Shown here piece after piece: positions 61,477 through 64,000 of a DNA stretch of 64,000 bases (its first letter is position 1; each line of letters begins with the position of its first letter). The notes under the pieces are model-generated. The model ran no database searches. It worked only from the letters and a program-made list of their open reading frames with translations, and was not told the origin of the DNA. The stretch covers positions 7,468,501-7,532,500 of the forward strand of contig NZ_CP074380.1 in assembly GCF_022695595.1 (NCBI RefSeq). The letters run 5' to 3'. The stretch comes from Streptomyces sp. MST-110588. GTDB lineage: Bacteria; Actinomycetota; Actinomycetes; Streptomycetales; Streptomycetaceae. The position numbers and the translations under genes are program-made.

Positions 61477-64000
61477 TCAGCCGCACCTGCCGGCCGGCCG
61501 GGTGCGCGTCACGAGATTGCTGATGCCGGTGGTCGCGTCGAGCCACACCACCTGGCTCCCGGGCGCCGCGGCGGGGGAGAGCTGTTCGCCGCGGTTGCAC
61601 GAGACCCGGCCCTTGCGTACGCCCTCACCCTGGGGCGCGCCGTCGGCCGCGAACTGCCAGAGCTTGGCCAGCGATTCGTTGTTCAGTCCGGGGCCGGGAC
61701 CGGGACCGGGGACGCGGGCGCCGACGGTCACCGCGGTCTGGGAGGCCGTCAGGTCGGAGATGTTCAGCGCGTCCGGTCCGCTCTCCGGGCTGAGGTCCAC
61801 CGCGTCGGAGCCGTCGAGCCCGGCGCGGCGCAGGGCGGTTCTCCCGTCGCCCGGTACCGCGTCCAGCAGCCAGAAGACGTGCTTGCCGGTGACGGCCGTC
61901 GGGCCCAGGCCCGTCTCCGCGGTGGCCTTCTGGACCACCCGGTCCTCGCCGGTGGCGACATCACGGAGCCGTGTGCTGTACGCGTACGTGGTGCCGCGCA
62001 CCCGTCGCGTCTCCTGGTAGGCGATGCGACCCTGGTGCACCGACGGGAAGTACGTCCGCCAGTACCTGCCCCCGCCGATGCTCTGCGTGCGGGACGGGTC
62101 GCTGATCCGCAGATAGGTCACATAGCGGATGCCGCCGCGCGGCCTGGACTCGAACGTCACGATGTCACCGTCGACCGCCACCGAGGAACCGGCGCTCCGT
62201 CCGGACCACAGCTTCTTGACGGGACCGCCCGCCAGCGGCCTGGCCAGGATCTCCACGCGGCCGGGCCCGTACGCCTGCCACACCACGTACCTGCCGTCGG
62301 TGGCCGGATTGACGTGGAAGCGGCCGTCGTTGGGGCTCATCAGCTTGAGCTGTCCCTTGCCGTCGTTGCGCCCGGCCCACACGGAGTACGGCTCGGAGCC
62401 GTCCTCGTTGGACTTGGCGGCCACCCACCAGGCGCCGCCCGCGCCCAGGCGCGAATCGGCGGTGTTGACCCGGGCGAGCAGCACGTCGGAGTCCACGCCC
62501 AGGGCCAGTTCCCAGCCGGGCACGATGCCGTGGGCGTTGAAGGCCCGCTCCAGGGCCCTGAGGTCGTCCGGGCCGGCCGCGAGGGCTTTCGCGGCGGCGA
62601 GCACCGCGTTGCGGGCCTCGGTGAAGCCGTCGAGCGGGGTGAGGTACTCGCTGAGCGCCTTGTAGACGATCCTGTCGGTGAGCGTCGCGCCGAGGTCCTC
62701 GCGAGCGTCCCACAGCGCACCGCTGAAGATGGTGGAGTTCAGGTGCACGCCGCCGTTGTCGGTGCCGAAGCCCACACCGAGGAAGTGCTTGGCCGTGTTC
62801 CGCCCGTCGTTGAGGTCGCGGATGGCGCACTGGCGCGGCCCCTTGGTCCGGCAGAGCCTCTCGCCCAGCAGCCCCGAGTCCGGGTCCTCCACCGGGATGC
62901 CGTACACGTCCGACTCGACGGCGTTGCCGAAGTAGTCGGCGATCGCCTCGTCCAGGGCGCCGGACTGGCCCGCGTAGACCAGGCCCGCGGTGTGCTCGAC
63001 GACGCCGTGCGTCATCTCGTGGCCGACGACGTCCAGGCCCGCGGCCAGCGGCCGGTACTCGGCGTCACCGTTGCCGTACACCATCTTCTGGCCGTCCCAG
63101 AAGGCGTTGACGAAGGGCAGCCCGAAGTCGCTGACACCCACCAGGGAGTGGATGGCCATGCCGTGGCCGTCCAGGCTGTCCCGGCCGTGCTTGCTCTTGT
63201 AGTAGTCGTAGACCTTTCCGGCGGCCCAGTGCGCGTCCACCGCCCCCGACTCGGTCGCATCGGTGCCGAAGGCCGGCGTGGGCGAGCTGAACTCCAGGAG
63301 GTCGGCGGGCCATTTGCCCAGCACGTCATCGACCCACTTGCCACGCGCGTCCCAGGTGTCCAGCACGTTGCCGCTGCTGTTCTGCATCCGGGAGTGATCG
63401 CGCATGACGTAGGCGTTGCGGCCCTCGTCGCGGGCTACCTGCAACTCGACGCTTCTCCCGTCGAGCTTCACCCCCGACCCCGGCACCCCGGGACCGGGCT
63501 GCGCGGCGCCTGGCTGCCGGTGCGTCACGCTCTCCTCGCCGGCCGTACCGGCCCTGGCGCTCGCCGGGATCCCGCCCGGTGTGCCGAACGTCTTGATACC
63601 GCTGTACTGGAGGACCGGATACCCTGCCCGCGCGTCGAGGTACACCTCGCGCAGCACCGGCTCGCCGCTCGCCGGATCCATGCCCCGTACGGTGACGTGC
63701 CGGGTGAGCACCCCCGCCCCGAGCGGCAGGACGACCAGCCCGTGCGAGGCGCCCGTCAGCGACGGCTCGCCTTCCTCGCCGGTACCGCCGTCCTTGCCCT
63801 TCCCACGCCCGGAGAACGCCTTCTTCTCCAGTTCCGCACGGACGGCGTCGACTGCCCGCTCGACGGCCACCGCTTCTGCGACCTCGGGCGTCGTGCCCGT
63901 CCGCAGCCCGGTGAAGTACTTGCCCGAGGTGCCCGTGACGACCCGGTCGCCGTCCTTCCGCTCCATCTGTACGACGTACTGGCCGCCCAGGACCGGCACG
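61477..64000 (-). CDS. M4 thermolysin-type metallopeptidase with C-terminal propeller-like region, partial
   Basis: The frame is open to the window edge, so the signal peptide and the start of the propeptide are missing; at least 840 residues are present. The propeptide (FTP/PepSY-like) includes YFTGLRTGTTPEVAEAVA. The catalytic domain has VVGHEMTHGVVEHTAGLVYA (HExxH) and GALDEAIADYFGN (third zinc ligand), then HFLGVGFGTDNGGVHLNSTI with the catalytic His. After about 460 residues an extra 330-residue beta-rich part follows (WVAAKSNEDGSEPYSVWAGR, DGRYVVWQAYG, GSSVAVDGDIVTFESR), which looks like a PD40-type propeller. It is a secreted protease; the propeller may bind substrate or the wall. Confidence 0.93.
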   Translation of the reverse strand, partial: VPVLGGQYVVQMERKDGDRVVTGTSGKYFTGLRTGTTPEVAEAVAVERAVDAVRAELEKKAFSGRGKGKDGGTGEEGEPSLTGASHGLVVLPLGAGVLTRHVTVRGMDPASGEPVLREVYLDARAGYPVLQYSGIKTFGTPGGIPASARAGTAGEESVTHRQPGAAQPGPGVPGSGVKLDGRSVELQVARDEGRNAYVMRDHSRMQNSSGNVLDTWDARGKWVDDVLGKWPADLLEFSSPTPAFGTDATESGAVDAHWAAGKVYDYYKSKHGRDSLDGHGMAIHSLVGVSDFGLPFVNAFWDGQKMVYGNGDAEYRPLAAGLDVVGHEMTHGVVEHTAGLVYAGQSGALDEAIADYFGNAVESDVYGIPVEDPDSGLLGERLCRTKGPRQCAIRDLNDGRNTAKHFLGVGFGTDNGGVHLNSTIFSGALWDAREDLGATLTDRIVYKALSEYLTPLDGFTEARNAVLAAAKALAAGPDDLRALERAFNAHGIVPGWELALGVDSDVLLARVNTADSRLGAGGAWWVAAKSNEDGSEPYSVWAGRNDGKGQLKLMSPNDGRFHVNPATDGRYVVWQAYGPGRVEILARPLAGGPVKKLWSGRSAGSSVAVDGDIVTFESRPRGGIRYVTYLRISDPSRTQSIGGGRYWRTYFPSVHQGRIAYQETRRVRGTTYAYSTRLRDVATGEDRVVQKATAETGLGPTAVTGKHVFWLLDAVPGDGRTALRRAGLDGSDAVDLSPESGPDALNISDLTASQTAVTVGARVPGPGPGPGLNNESLAKLWQFAADGAPQGEGVRKGRVSCNRGEQLSPAAAPGSQVVWLDATTGISNLVTRTRPAGRCG

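Overview
The window is 64 kb of very GC-rich DNA. Codon use, GGAGG-type ribosome sites, GTG starts, leaderless-looking promoters, twin NRPS genes, LVIVD, DUF305 and DUF2510 proteins and WD40/TIR proteins all point to a Streptomyces-like actinomycete chromosome, probably an accessory, non-core part. No rRNA, tRNA or CRISPR array was seen.

Layout. 0-6 kb: end of a lactonase, a sirohydrochlorin-chelatase-like protein, a BadF-type sugar kinase overlapping a DUF2510-scramblase gene, uracil-DNA glycosylase (ung) and a BNR-propeller protein. 6.4-9.1 kb: an overlapping gene pair, TROVE/vWA-like plus ARPP-like with a Fis-type HTH, which I read as a possible RNA-handling or conflict system. 9.1-15.7 kb: old yellow enzyme with a divergent ArsR regulator, ferredoxin-NADP reductase, a DUF305/LVIVD divergent pair, and a frameshifted TetR gene. 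15.8-24.3 kb: a lipoprotein followed by two large GT2 plus CDP-glycerol glycerophosphotransferase genes, which suggest a teichoic-acid-type wall polymer. 24.6-26.1 kb: a hypothetical gene and a DUF779 gene.

26,271-32,645 is a complete Tn3-family transposon that can be delimited to the base: 46-bp terminal inverted repeats (41/46 identical) starting GGGG, a perfect 5-bp target duplication GGTGA, and a resolution-site-like dyad. Both tnpA and tnpR carry internal deletions. The cargo, an M1 aminopeptidase (PepN-like), is an intact reading frame.

33-50 kb: a PD40 propeller protein, DUF2267, a DnaK preceded by an HspR-like repressor gene with a HAIR-like operator in the dnaK promoter, a small basic protein, a ricin-lectin protein with an aerolysin-like C-terminus, an Ag85/feruloyl-esterase-like hydrolase, TetR, a Bcr/CflA exporter, a TIR-TM-WD40 protein, a cupin, two small proteins and an HMA-ABC exporter fusion.

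50.4-61.1 kb is the main biosynthetic locus. It is a one-directional, translationally coupled set: P450 -> C-A-T NRPS -> acyl-CoA dehydrogenase -> A-T NRPS -> LanB-type (lantibiotic dehydratase/PEARL-like) enzyme. No thioesterase, precursor peptide or LanC is visible. A LanB-type enzyme, which in known cases uses aminoacyl-tRNA, coupled to a carrier-protein assembly line is the most novel proposal in the window. The window ends in an M4 metallopeptidase gene with a propeller-like C-terminus.
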